NCBI GenBank assembly: GCA_020072765.1
Contig: JAIQGD010000014.1
Span: 1-38,456 of the forward strand
Direction: 5' to 3'
DNA from: Terriglobia bacterium
GTDB taxonomy: Bacteria > Acidobacteriota > Terriglobia > Acidiferrales > UBA7541
DNA length: 38,456 bases
Below the pieces are notes generated by a model, which was not told the origin of the DNA, did not search any database, and worked only from the letters and a program-made list of their open reading frames with translations. This document shows positions 19,008-27,112 of the stretch, piece after piece; position 1 is the stretch's first letter; each line of letters begins with the position of its first letter. The position numbers and the translations under genes were made by a program.

Positions 19008-19208
19008 GGGCGTTTTGCGGTTGCATTCGGCGCAAATTCGTGATGCTTCCCTGCGTTTTGCCCCGCGCCGCGATCTCCTGCGCGCGCAACAAACTTGATT
19101 TCAACAGCGCGGAGCGCCCGGCCGTGCTGTGGGAAACCGGTCACCCACGAAATGATTCTCAGGATTTGCCGCGCGCGTGAGTTCCGCCCGCGACGAAAGG
19201 GCCGGCCT

Positions 19209-19991
19209 TCAGTCGAGCCGGAAATTCAGGCGGTCGATCGAGCGGGCGCGCCCGGTGGCTTCGTCGATGTCCAGCAGGACGGTGTTCATCTGCACGTTGC
19301 CTTCGGCGACGACGAAGCGCGCGGGCATGGCGTCGAGAAAGCGCTGCAGCACGCCCTGCTTGTCCATGCCGATGACGGAATCGTGCGGGCCGGTCATGCC
19401 GGCGTCGGTGATGTAGGCCGTGCCGGCGGGCAGCACGCGGAAATCGGCGGTGGGCACGTGCGTGTGGGTGCCGATGACCGCGGACACCTTGCCATCCAGA
19501 TACCACCCCATGGCCTGCTTTTCCGAGGTGGCCTCGGCATGCATGTCCACCACGATCACCTTGACGTCCGGCGGAATCTTCGCCAGCTCGCGCGCGGCCC
19601 CGCGGAAGGGATCATCGAGCGGGGCCATGAAGGTGCGCCCCTGCAGATTCAGCACCGCGTAGGGCGTGCCGTTCCGCGCCTGCCCGGTGTAGAGGCCGCT
19701 GCCCGGCGAGCCGTTGGGAAAATTGGCGGGGCGCAGCAAGCGCGGCTCGTGCGGGAAGAAGTCGAGGATGTCCTTGCGGTCCCAGATGTGATTGCCGCTG
19801 GTGATCACCTCGATGCCCGAGGCCAGCAGGTCCTCGGTGATGCGCGGCGTGATGCCGAAGCCGGACGCGGCGTTTTCGCCGTTGGCGATGCACAGATCGA
19901 TTTCGCGCTGGGCGAGGATGTCCGCCAGCCGCTCGTGCACGATCTTGCGGCCGGGCGATCCGACGATGTCGCCGATGAAGAGAATTTTCAT
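19209..19991 (-). CDS. ymdB: YmdB-family metallophosphoesterase
   Basis: The 260-residue protein matches the TIGR00282/YmdB family, calcineurin-like phosphodiesterases active on 2',3'-cyclic nucleotides. The metal-binding motifs are all visible: MKILFIGDIVGSPGR (D8), IANGENAASGFG (N and E near 37-40), SGNHIWDRKD, VDMHAEATSEKQAMGWYLDG, GTHTHVPTADFRVLP with the metal histidines, and GMTGPHDSVIGMD. In Bacillus subtilis YmdB influences biofilm and motility choices; the role here is unknown. The start codon at 19991 has only a weak ribosome site. The gene is alone, with a hairpin-rich spacer upstream. Confidence 0.92.
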   Translation of the reverse strand: MKILFIGDIVGSPGRKIVHERLADILAQREIDLCIANGENAASGFGITPRITEDLLASGIEVITSGNHIWDRKDILDFFPHEPRLLRPANFPNGSPGSGLYTGQARNGTPYAVLNLQGRTFMAPLDDPFRGAARELAKIPPDVKVIVVDMHAEATSEKQAMGWYLDGKVSAVIGTHTHVPTADFRVLPAGTAYITDAGMTGPHDSVIGMDKQGVLQRFLDAMPARFVVAEGNVQMNTVLLDIDEATGRARSIDRLNFRLD

Positions 19992-20298
19992 TTGTAGGTT
20001 TAACCCAAGAGGGCGCAGCCAGCAGCGCCCCTGCCATCCACCCGCGCGGTTACCGGAGAGAGCCCGCGTCCCGCCCCGCGTTGCGGGGTGCGAGAGCGGA
20101 GCGGTCCACTTCGCCGTGCGCCGCTAGGCCCTGAACCCCACGAATAGGTGGGTGCCCTGCGCCTGCTTGCAGGCTTCCCCGAGACGGCAAGCCGTCCGGG
20201 GCATGCACAACGGCAGGACGACGGGGGCGCCCTGGGATCCAGTGTTGGTTCAAATAGGCGTTCGCGACATCACCTGCGTCGCAGGCCATCTCCGCGCT
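19992..20298. other. hairpin-rich non-coding spacer
   Basis: This 307-base gap lies between ymdB and the cytochrome gene, both on the minus strand. It contains several perfect small palindromes, for example CCCCGC-GTT-GCGGGG at 20074-20088, GACGGCAAGCCGTC around 20192-20205 and CCTGCGTCGCAGG around 20272-20284. Frames are short and lack motifs. It looks like an intergenic repeat element or a decayed sequence. Confidence 0.4.
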
Positions 20299-20718
20299 TC
20301 ATTGTAGCAGGAATTGTCCGCGCAACGTTTTCAGGTAGGCGACGATCTGCCAGCGCCGTCCCAGCGGAAGTCCCGACCAGGAAGGCATTCCCGCCGCGAG
20401 GTTGCCGTTGCGCAAGAACCAGAGCAGCTCGCCGGGCGTGGCGTTTTGCACCCCGGGCATGCGTAAATTGGCGGCGCGTCCGCGTCCGCGCGCGTCGTCG
20501 CCATGACATTCCGCGCAGTGCTGGCGATAGAGTTTTTCGCCCGTCCGAATTGCATCGGCCTGTCCTTCGTAGGGGTTTTTCCAGGTACGCAATTTGACGG
20601 GCGCTCGCGCGATGACAATTAGAACACCGCGATCATCATGCTTCCAATGGCGAGGAGTGTCAGCGCCAGCAACGAGCGATACAAGAAGAAGCAATACGGA
20701 AATGCGCCACCCTCTCAT
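20299..20718 (-). CDS. small c-type cytochrome
   Basis: A 139-residue exported monohaem cytochrome. The signal peptide occupies residues 1-19 (MRGWRISVLLLLVSLVAGA). The haem motif is CAECH at 68-72 in the context YRQHCAECHGDDARGRG, and M111 in AAGMPSW is the likely sixth ligand; YLKTLR near the end is typical for class I cytochromes. I start at the ATG 20718, because it overlaps the stop of the upstream gene as ATGA, whereas the open frame further upstream is a shadow. The coupled pair suggests this electron carrier works with the outer-membrane-like protein upstream. Confidence 0.9.
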   Translation of the reverse strand: MRGWRISVLLLLVSLVAGADTPRHWKHDDRGVLIVIARAPVKLRTWKNPYEGQADAIRTGEKLYRQHCAECHGDDARGRGRAANLRMPGVQNATPGELLWFLRNGNLAAGMPSWSGLPLGRRWQIVAYLKTLRGQFLLQ

Positions 20719-21617
20719 CGGAAAAGACTCCTTATCTTCTTGCCGAAGCCGCCGATTTCGTAGGAAACGCGCCAGCGCAGGAGGAAGCGGTGGCTGTTGC
20801 CGTTCAGGCCGAAGCCCGGCGAGATCGTGAAGGTGGCGCCATTGGGCAATTGCCAGGCGAGAATCGGAGCGGCGTAGTGCGAGGTTCCCGTAGCCGTGAA
20901 ATTCCAGGACGTCCCGAGACCTCCGTAAAACTCGGCGCCGGCGACGAAATTCTCCCGGCAGAAGTGGCAGCGCTGCGGCGTAGCGGCCAGCCGCAGCGGG
21001 CGGCTGGCGCCCACGGCGTAGCCGAATTCCCACGGCGCGTGCCCCAGGTTCTTTTCGCCGATGAAATTTTCCGAGAGGTTCCAGCCCCTGAAATCGCTGG
21101 AAAGAATCAGCTTGGTCTCCACCTCATGCTGGTGTTCGCGGCGCGCGACGGCGTTGGGTTCGGCGTGATCGGCCTGGCCGTCGAAGCCCACCACCTCCTT
21201 CATCGTCTTGTCCGCGCCGGTGATGTCCTCGAACTCGACATAGAGCAGCGGGTTGATCCAGTGCTCGCGCAGGAGCGGGCGGAAGCGGTTCTCCCAGCGG
21301 AAGCCGGTGAAGAGCGTGCTGTCGCCGAACGTCGACTGCGCGTCCAGATAGAGTTCCGTCGTCCACCAGCCCTTCGCGCCGTATTCGAACTCCGCCCACG
21401 GAGCGAGGAAGTCGTGGCCTCCCCGCTGCGTGGCGTAGACGGAATTCAGCTCGATCTCGAGATTGCCGGGCTCCTCCAGATGGTGCGAGTAGGCTACGAA
21501 ATAGGGGGGCTCCTGCGCCGCCATGCGGGGCGACACGGAGAACACCCCTGCCGCCAGGACGACCACGGCGGGTACGAGGCGCAGGCTGCTGAGCAGGAAG
21601 CGAAGGGCAGGAAACAA
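20715..21617 (-). CDS. predicted outer-membrane beta-barrel protein of unknown function
   Basis: A 300-residue protein with a signal peptide (about residues 1-35, hydrophobic LVPAVVVLAAGVFSV, then PRMAAQ). The remainder alternates polar and aromatic residues as in a beta-barrel (YSHHLEEPGNLEIELNSVY, GWWTTELYLDAQS, FTGFRWENRFRP, HRFLLRWRVSYEIGGFG). A CHFC motif near residue 223 is unusual in a barrel and could bind metal or form a disulfide. I cannot name the family. It overlaps the cytochrome c gene by four bases (ATGA). A palindrome lies 19 bases upstream of the start. A role in metal or electron traffic at the outer membrane is only inference. Confidence 0.72.
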   Translation of the reverse strand: MFPALRFLLSSLRLVPAVVVLAAGVFSVSPRMAAQEPPYFVAYSHHLEEPGNLEIELNSVYATQRGGHDFLAPWAEFEYGAKGWWTTELYLDAQSTFGDSTLFTGFRWENRFRPLLREHWINPLLYVEFEDITGADKTMKEVVGFDGQADHAEPNAVARREHQHEVETKLILSSDFRGWNLSENFIGEKNLGHAPWEFGYAVGASRPLRLAATPQRCHFCRENFVAGAEFYGGLGTSWNFTATGTSHYAAPILAWQLPNGATFTISPGFGLNGNSHRFLLRWRVSYEIGGFGKKIRSLFR

Positions 21618-21635
21618 GGGCGCGGCCGCCTTTCT

Positions 21636-21656
21636 AGTTGATAATGCGTATCAACT
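21636..21656. promoter_or_regulatory. Fur-like palindromic operator
   Basis: Bases 21636-21643 (AGTTGATA) and 21649-21656 (TATCAACT) form a perfect 8-bp inverted repeat around ATGCG. The GATAATGCGTATC core resembles Fur-family boxes (GATAATnATTATC type) at several positions. It lies 19 bases upstream of the barrel-cytochrome operon on the minus strand, suggesting metal-dependent control. The regulator's identity is inferred. Confidence 0.5.
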
Positions 21657-21891
21657 GTAATTAATGTATTTGAGTTGCAACCGAGTGTCAACTAGAAAAA
21701 GGCCCCGTCGCCGTCTGTGAGTGTGGACTATATGGCGTCTATCACCATGCTGGCGCTAAACAGTTTGGAAAGATACGTGCAGGGATTCACTTTGCGCTTG
21801 AATTATGGCAACGTGAAACAGCATACTTTGGACCGTCTGGCGTGTCTCTAACTGCCTCTTTCGGTCCACACATCTACAAGGAGTTGTTCGC

Positions 21892-22686
21892 ATGACCGAT
21901 GGGTTAGACGCACTGAACGCGGCCACCAAAAGAATCCTCAGCTATCAGCCTCGCCCGCAAAAGCGCAAAGCCCTAACCGCACCATCAGCGGTCTGCAAAC
22001 CGAGGCTTCTGGATCTTTTCTGCTGCGCTGGCGGCGCAGGTATCGGTTACAGTCAGGCGGGTTTTGAGGTTGTAGGGGTGGATATTAAGCCTCAACCGAA
22101 TTATCCGCTTCCATTCATTCAGGCGGATGCCCTCACACTCGATCCGAAGTTCATTGCGCTTTTCGACGTCGTTCACGCTTCCCCACCATGTCAGGCATAC
22201 TCTGATCTCGCCAAAAGGAACGGTAACGCCGAGGAGTGGCCGCGCCTGATTGAGCCGGTTCGGGACATGCTAATCCGGTCCAGCCTTCCCTATGTCATCG
22301 AGAATGTGGACGGTGCCCCCTTACTCAATGCCGTTGTCCTTTGCGGAACAATGTTTCCCGAGTTGCGTGTGCTCCGACATCGGTTATTTGAGGCCAATTT
22401 CGAAATTGTGCCACCGCCTCACAAGAAGCATCCGAAGGTCCATACTTTTGATCGCCGAAAATCCCATTTCGGGAAAACCGATGAGTGGAAGGATTTTGTG
22501 CAGGTCACGGGCGGCGGCAATTGCACGATCGCTGCGGCGCGCGAGGCTATGGGCATCGATTGGATGACAAAGAACGAAATTAACGAATCAATCCCGCCAG
22601 CTTATACACGCTTTATCGGTCGGGAATTACTTCGCCAACTGTCCTTTAGCGAACAAGAATCGGCAAAGTCGTACAGAAATGCGTAA
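21892..22686 (+). CDS. DNA cytosine-C5 methyltransferase
   Basis: The 264-residue protein transfers a methyl group from S-adenosylmethionine to cytosine C5. Motif I is LLDLFCCAGGAGIGYSQAGF (39-58). Motif IV is HASPPCQAYS with catalytic C100. Motif VI is YVIENVD (ENV at 137-139). Motif VIII is RHRLFE (162-167). Motif X is near IPPAYTRFIGRELLRQL. It is short for the family and has a small target-recognition region (about 168-230). AAGGAG lies nine bases before the ATG. The stop overlaps the next gene by eight bases. Together with the HNH and Vsr genes it forms a restriction-modification-repair cassette whose bases look less GC-rich than the surroundings, which suggests transfer. Confidence 0.93.
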   Translation: MTDGLDALNAATKRILSYQPRPQKRKALTAPSAVCKPRLLDLFCCAGGAGIGYSQAGFEVVGVDIKPQPNYPLPFIQADALTLDPKFIALFDVVHASPPCQAYSDLAKRNGNAEEWPRLIEPVRDMLIRSSLPYVIENVDGAPLLNAVVLCGTMFPELRVLRHRLFEANFEIVPPPHKKHPKVHTFDRRKSHFGKTDEWKDFVQVTGGGNCTIAAAREAMGIDWMTKNEINESIPPAYTRFIGRELLRQLSFSEQESAKSYRNA

Positions 22687-23248
22687 ACCAGGATCGAAAG
22701 AGCGGATCAGGCGTTTCCTGCTCGCTCACATCGGGCAGGTAGTTACATCCATACAGATTCGTGATGCCGCTGGCAAGGGCGTTAGTGAGTGGGCCCGACG
22801 TGTGCGCGAACTACGCGAGCAAGAAGGCTGGCCGATCATTACGCATAACGATAGTGCGGACCTGAAGCCCGGCCAGTATCTGTTGAATGAAAAACCGCCG
22901 AAGAAGAAGGGAGTAAGGTTTTCACAGGGTATCTCGGCAAAACTCCGCGCAGAAGTACTCGACCGCAACGGCTTCACCTGCCAAATGTGCGGCCTTGCGC
23001 CCGGTGACATTGATTCGGCAACCGGTCGCAAGGTCAGGCTTCACATCGGCCACATCAAAGACAAGAGTCTCGGCGGCAAGGACGAACTATCAAATCTCCG
23101 GGCACTATGTTCGACCTGTAACCAGGGCGCGAAGAATATCACCGGCGAAAAGCCTACCGGAATGTGGCTGCTATCCCAAATCCGCCGGGCCGGACAAGAT
23201 GAGCAGCGCGCCGTATTTGATTGGCTTCGCAAAAAATTCGGCGCATGA
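22679..23248 (+). CDS. HNH endonuclease with N-terminal winged-helix-like domain (probable restriction enzyme)
   Basis: The 189-residue protein has two parts. Residues about 8-69 resemble a winged helix (RIRRFLLAHIGQVVTSIQIRDAAG, RVRELREQEGWPIITHND, LKPGQYLL). Residues 88-160 form an HNH nuclease: a zinc site from C101/C104 (CQMCG) and C144/C147 (CSTC), the catalytic HIGH at 122-125 within LHIGHIKDKSLGGKD, and N139 in ELSNLRALCSTCNQGAKN. Its start overlaps the methyltransferase stop and its stop overlaps the next start. Position and domain make it the likely restriction endonuclease of the cassette; the target sequence cannot be read from the protein. Confidence 0.88.
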   Translation: MRKPGSKERIRRFLLAHIGQVVTSIQIRDAAGKGVSEWARRVRELREQEGWPIITHNDSADLKPGQYLLNEKPPKKKGVRFSQGISAKLRAEVLDRNGFTCQMCGLAPGDIDSATGRKVRLHIGHIKDKSLGGKDELSNLRALCSTCNQGAKNITGEKPTGMWLLSQIRRAGQDEQRAVFDWLRKKFGA

Positions 23249-23655
23249 CCGACAAGCTCTCGAAAGAACTGCGCAGTGCCAACATGCGCGCCGTCCGCAG
23301 TCGGAACACACGGCCGGAAATCCGAGTGCGCCAGATCGCACACAGCTTGGGCTACCGCTTTCGACTTCATCGGCGCGATCTGCCGGGCAAACCGGATATT
23401 GTCTTTCCTGGCCGTCAAAAGGCCGTTTTCGTGCATGGTTGCTTCTGGCATCAACACCATGGGTGCCGGAGGGCGAGCATCCCTCAATCTAATGTCCGTT
23501 TCTGGCATACCAAGCTTGCGCGCAATGCGGCCAGGGACGCCAAGCAGCTTGCGGCCATCAGGAAGTGCGGTTGGCGGGCGCTGGTAGTATGGGAATGCGA
23601 GGTCAAAGACGTGAAGCGCTTGACGGCTCGGCTCCGACGGTTCTTAAGTCGTTAG
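23245..23655 (+). CDS. vsr: very-short-patch mismatch repair endonuclease
   Basis: The 136-residue Vsr protein nicks next to T:G mismatches that arise when 5-methylcytosine deaminates. Features are RSANMRAVRSRNTRPEIRVRQ, LPGKPDIVF with catalytic D51, FVHGCFWHQHHGC with H64 and H69, FWHTKLARNAARD with D98, and GWRALVVWECEVKD. The alignment with the family is continuous and the length is usual. I use the ATG at 23245, which overlaps the HNH stop as ATGA, not the TTG at 23221. Vsr beside a C5 methyltransferase is a well-known pairing, because it limits mutation at methylated sites. Confidence 0.95.
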   Translation: MTDKLSKELRSANMRAVRSRNTRPEIRVRQIAHSLGYRFRLHRRDLPGKPDIVFPGRQKAVFVHGCFWHQHHGCRRASIPQSNVRFWHTKLARNAARDAKQLAAIRKCGWRALVVWECEVKDVKRLTARLRRFLSR

Positions 23656-23686
23656 GAAGTCAACTATATAATTTCCCAAAGTAGGG

Positions 23687-25006
23687 ATGTCCCCTCTTCT
23701 AGGGTCCGAGAGGACACGCCGGAAGCGGGCAGTACCTACTTCGCCGTGGCACGCCTTCGGAACCGCAATTCCCGCGGCATTTTTTGATATTCTCGCGGCG
23801 GTGCTCGACCTTTTCTACATTCTCGTTGTCGTGCAGATCGCCCTGGGGCTGTACTCGTTCTGGGGCGGCTACGAATGGCTGCGCCTGGTGCGGCGGAGGC
23901 TTTTGTCGTATGCGGGATTTTACGCGCCGGCGGCGGCGGTGATTTGTCCCTGCAAGGGCCCCGAGCCGGGCCTGGAGGAGAATCTCACGGCGCTCGCGCG
24001 GTTCGACTACGCCAACTACGAACTCTACTTCGTGGTGGCCGCGGAGCGCGATCCGGCGCTCGAGATTCTGAAGCGCGTGCAGGCGGCCAGCCCGAAGCCG
24101 GTGCACATCGTGGTGGCGGGCCCGCCCGCCGGTTGCGGCGAAAAGGTGCACAACCTGCGCCGGGCGGTGGAAGAACTGCCCGAGACATTTGAAGTGGTGG
24201 TCTTCACCGATTCCGACGTGCGCTTGCCGCGCGGCTGGCTCAGCAAAATCGTGGCGCCGCTCCAGGACCCGCGCGTCGGCGCTACGACCGGCTATCGCTG
24301 GATCATCCCCGGCCGCGGCGCCGGCGCGAGTGATTTCGCCGGGGCTCTGGCCTCCGCGTGGAACGCCTCGGTGGCGACGCTGCTGGGCCGCGCGGGCGAA
24401 AATTTCTGCTGGGGCGGCGCCACGGCCATTCGCCGGAAGACATTTGACGAAGCGCACGTGCTGGAGGCCTGGAAGGGCGCGGTGAGCGACGACTGGGCGC
24501 TGACGGGCGCGCTCGAGCGGGCGGGCAAGCCGATTGTCTTCTGCCCGGAATGTTTCGGCGCCACGTTGCAGCCGTGGACCGCCAACGGCCTGCTGGAATT
24601 CACGACGCGGCAGATTCTGCTCACGCGAATCTATGCGCCGCGCCGCTGGAGAATGGGCGCGGCCGCGCACGTCAGCTATTCATTCACACTGCTCTACGCT
24701 GCGTTCGCCATTGGCGCTACGTTGATCACCGGCGATCCGTGGACGCATCTGGCATTGATGGCCCTGGTGATTCCGATGCTGGCGGCGATGAAGGGCGCGC
24801 TGCGCACCATTACGGTGAGCGAGCTGCTGCCGGAATGGAAGCCGCAGCTCAATTCCTGGAGCTGGGTCTGGACGGTGCTCGCGCCCGTCGTGCCGTTTCT
24901 GTTCAGCTGGAATTTTCTGGCGTCGCTGGTGACGCGACGCATGCGCTGGCGCGGCATTCACTACGAACTGGTGTCGTCCAGCATGACGCGCATCCTGCCG
25001 CGATAG
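23687..25006 (+). CDS. membrane glycosyltransferase, family 2/21 (ceramide-glucosyltransferase-like)
   Basis: A 439-residue membrane glycosyltransferase. One N-terminal helix (about 40-56, FYILVVVQIALGLYSFW) precedes the GT-A domain: ICPCKGPEPGLEENL, the DXD-type FTDSDVRLPRGW, ENFCWGGATAIRR, VSDDWALTGALERAG, and the acceptor-site (Q/R)xxRW-like RIYAPRRW. About three C-terminal helices follow. This fits GT21/HpnI-like enzymes that glycosylate a lipid on the cytoplasmic face; the lipid is unknown. The start is uncertain: the ATG at 23687 lies 31 bases after vsr with no good ribosome site, and the first 35 residues (RTRRKRAVPTSPW) may be cassette-derived. A downstream GTG near 23801 is possible. 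Confidence 0.82.
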   Translation: MSPLLGSERTRRKRAVPTSPWHAFGTAIPAAFFDILAAVLDLFYILVVVQIALGLYSFWGGYEWLRLVRRRLLSYAGFYAPAAAVICPCKGPEPGLEENLTALARFDYANYELYFVVAAERDPALEILKRVQAASPKPVHIVVAGPPAGCGEKVHNLRRAVEELPETFEVVVFTDSDVRLPRGWLSKIVAPLQDPRVGATTGYRWIIPGRGAGASDFAGALASAWNASVATLLGRAGENFCWGGATAIRRKTFDEAHVLEAWKGAVSDDWALTGALERAGKPIVFCPECFGATLQPWTANGLLEFTTRQILLTRIYAPRRWRMGAAAHVSYSFTLLYAAFAIGATLITGDPWTHLALMALVIPMLAAMKGALRTITVSELLPEWKPQLNSWSWVWTVLAPVVPFLFSWNFLASLVTRRMRWRGIHYELVSSSMTRILPR

Positions 25007-25107
25007 AGCCTTCCCCTTCCGGCGCAGTTGGTGTAACTTCCTTTCCGTCCCGCGCATAATGCAAGAGATACCCGGCCCCTTAAATTCCAGAGCGGAGGAC
25101 GTGACCC

Positions 25108-25866
25108 ATGGCCAGCACCGCAAATCCCCCGGCGGAAGCACCTGAATCCGGCAACTCGATCAGCCGCATTTTCGGCGCCATCTTCAGTCCCAGGCCAACC
25201 TTCGCGTCGATCGCGCGGCGGCCCACGTGGCTGGTGCCGCTACTGCTCCTCACGGTGGTTTCGACGGGCGCGGTCGCGACGTTGGGCCACACCATGGGAT
25301 GGCGCGCGCTCCTGGAGCAGCAAATCCAGAAAAATCCCTCCGCGCAGCGCCGGATCGAGCAGCTCACGCCGGAGCAGCGCCAGCAGATGGTAGAGCAGCA
25401 GATGAAGATCATCCCGATCACCGTCTACGTGGGAGGCATCGTGGGCTCGGCCATCACGCTGGTGACCCTCGCGGCGGTTTTTCTCGGCGTATTCAACCTG
25501 GTGAGCGGGGTTCCCATGGGCTTCAAGACGTCCCTGAGCATCGTGGCGTATGCGTATACGCCCCGGCTGATTTACGGGCTTCTGGCCATCCCGATTCTGT
25601 TTCTGAAGGACCCGTCCACCGTGGACCCTCAGAATATGGTGGCCTCGAATCCAGCCGTCTTTCTGGCGGATGGCGCCGCGGGCTGGCTCGCAACGCTGCT
25701 GGGCTCCCTGGACCTCTTCAGCATCTGGGTGGTGCTGCTGCTGTCGGTCGGTTACAGCGCGGTGAATCCCAAGAAGCTGTCGTTCGGAAAGGCTTTCGGA
25801 GTGATCTTCGGCGTCTGGCTGGTGTACGTGCTGGTGCGGGTGGGCATCGCGGCGGCGTTCTCCTGA
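25108..25866 (+). CDS. YIP1-family integral membrane protein
   Basis: A 252-residue protein with the YIP1/DUF1282 pattern. After a soluble start it carries GAIFSPRPTFASIARRPTWLVPLLLL, a helix near 42-60, a Gln-rich loop (72-100), and three or four further helices (about 104-130, 140-165, 190-212 and 225-250). Yip1-family proteins in bacteria are of unknown role. GGAGG lies 12 bases before the ATG. It is separated by only 13 bases from tgt and should be co-transcribed with it, but no functional link is evident. Confidence 0.82.
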   Translation: MASTANPPAEAPESGNSISRIFGAIFSPRPTFASIARRPTWLVPLLLLTVVSTGAVATLGHTMGWRALLEQQIQKNPSAQRRIEQLTPEQRQQMVEQQMKIIPITVYVGGIVGSAITLVTLAAVFLGVFNLVSGVPMGFKTSLSIVAYAYTPRLIYGLLAIPILFLKDPSTVDPQNMVASNPAVFLADGAAGWLATLLGSLDLFSIWVVLLLSVGYSAVNPKKLSFGKAFGVIFGVWLVYVLVRVGIAAAFS

Positions 25867-25879
25867 TACACTGCCCGGG

Positions 25880-26995
25880 ATGGGTTTTCAATTCGAAGTT
25901 CTGGCCACCGATCCGACGGGCGCGCGCCTGGGCCGCCTGACCACGCCGCACGGCGTGATTGATACGCCCGCGTTCATGCCCGTGGGCACGGCCGCGACGG
26001 TCAAGGGACAGACGCAGCAGGATCTCGAAGACCTCGGCGCGCAGATTCTCCTGGCCAACACCTACCATCTCTACTTGCGCCCCGGCCACGAACTGATCCG
26101 CGAGATGGGCGGGTTGCACCGCTTCATGTCGTGGCCCCACCCCATCCTCACCGATTCGGGCGGCTACCAGGTCTTCAGCCTGAACGATCTGCGGAAAGTG
26201 ACGGACGAGGGCGTGATCTTCCGTTCGCATCTGGACGGCTCGGAGCATTTTCTTTCGCCCGAAAAGGCGCTGGAAATTCAGATGGCGCTGGGCGCGGACA
26301 TCATCATGGTGCTCGACGAGTGCATCGAAGCGCCCGCCGAGGAATCCCGGGCGCGCCAAGCCGCCGCGCGCACGCTCGACTGGGCCCGGCGCTGCCGCGC
26401 GCACTTCGATCTGCACGGCGACGCGGGCCGGCAGGCGCTGTTCGGAATCGTGCAGGGCGGAACGTACGCCGCGCTGCGCCGCGAGAACGCGGATGCGCTG
26501 GTGGAGCTGGATCTTCCCGGCTACGCCATCGGAGGCCTGGCGGTGGGCGAATCGCACGACGTCACCTGCGCAATGACGCAGGCGGCCGCCGCGCGCCTGC
26601 CGGCGGAGCGGCCGCGCTACCTGATGGGCGTGGGCAAGCCCGAGCAGATTCTGGATTACGTCGCGCTGGGCGTGGACATGATGGATTGCGTGCTGCCCAC
26701 GCGCAGCGCGCGCCACGGCTGCCTGTTCACCTCGCAGGGGCGCCTGCTGATTCGCAACGCGCAGTACGCGCGCGACCCGCGGCCCATTGACGAAAACTGC
26801 GCCTGCGCGGTCTGCCGGAGGTACTCCCGCGCCTACTTGCGCCACCTATATGCCACCGGGGAATTCCTGGCCACCATCCTGAACACCCACCACAACCTCC
26901 ACTTTTACCTTGACATCATGGGCAAAATTCGCGAGGCTATCCGTTTTGGGAAGCTAGAAAGACTCCGCTCTGACCTTCAGGCACGCCTCACATAG
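25880..26995 (+). CDS. tgt: queuine/preQ1 tRNA-ribosyltransferase
   Basis: The 371-residue enzyme exchanges guanine 34 of GUN tRNAs for preQ1, on the way to queuosine. Marks include TPAFMPVGTAATVKG, LANTYHLYLRPGHE, the base-binding LTDSGGYQVFSL (D92), GIVQGGTYAALR, GGLAVGE, the nucleophile in MMDCVLPTRSARHG, and the zinc site CACAVCRRYSRAYLRHLY with the later H in NTHHNLHFY. It is full length. It is the first gene of the common tgt-yajC-secD-secF order, here with YIP1 immediately ahead. Confidence 0.97.
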   Translation: MGFQFEVLATDPTGARLGRLTTPHGVIDTPAFMPVGTAATVKGQTQQDLEDLGAQILLANTYHLYLRPGHELIREMGGLHRFMSWPHPILTDSGGYQVFSLNDLRKVTDEGVIFRSHLDGSEHFLSPEKALEIQMALGADIIMVLDECIEAPAEESRARQAAARTLDWARRCRAHFDLHGDAGRQALFGIVQGGTYAALRRENADALVELDLPGYAIGGLAVGESHDVTCAMTQAAAARLPAERPRYLMGVGKPEQILDYVALGVDMMDCVLPTRSARHGCLFTSQGRLLIRNAQYARDPRPIDENCACAVCRRYSRAYLRHLYATGEFLATILNTHHNLHFYLDIMGKIREAIRFGKLERLRSDLQARLT

Positions 26996-27112
26996 GCAAA
27001 CCCAAGCGGGCGCTGGGTGCAGGAGAGCACGGAGCAGAGTCTTTGGGGGATCGTTCGACCGTCTGCCGGCCCCGGCAGGCATGCCCAAAACGGCGGAAAA
27101 GGCAGAACAACT

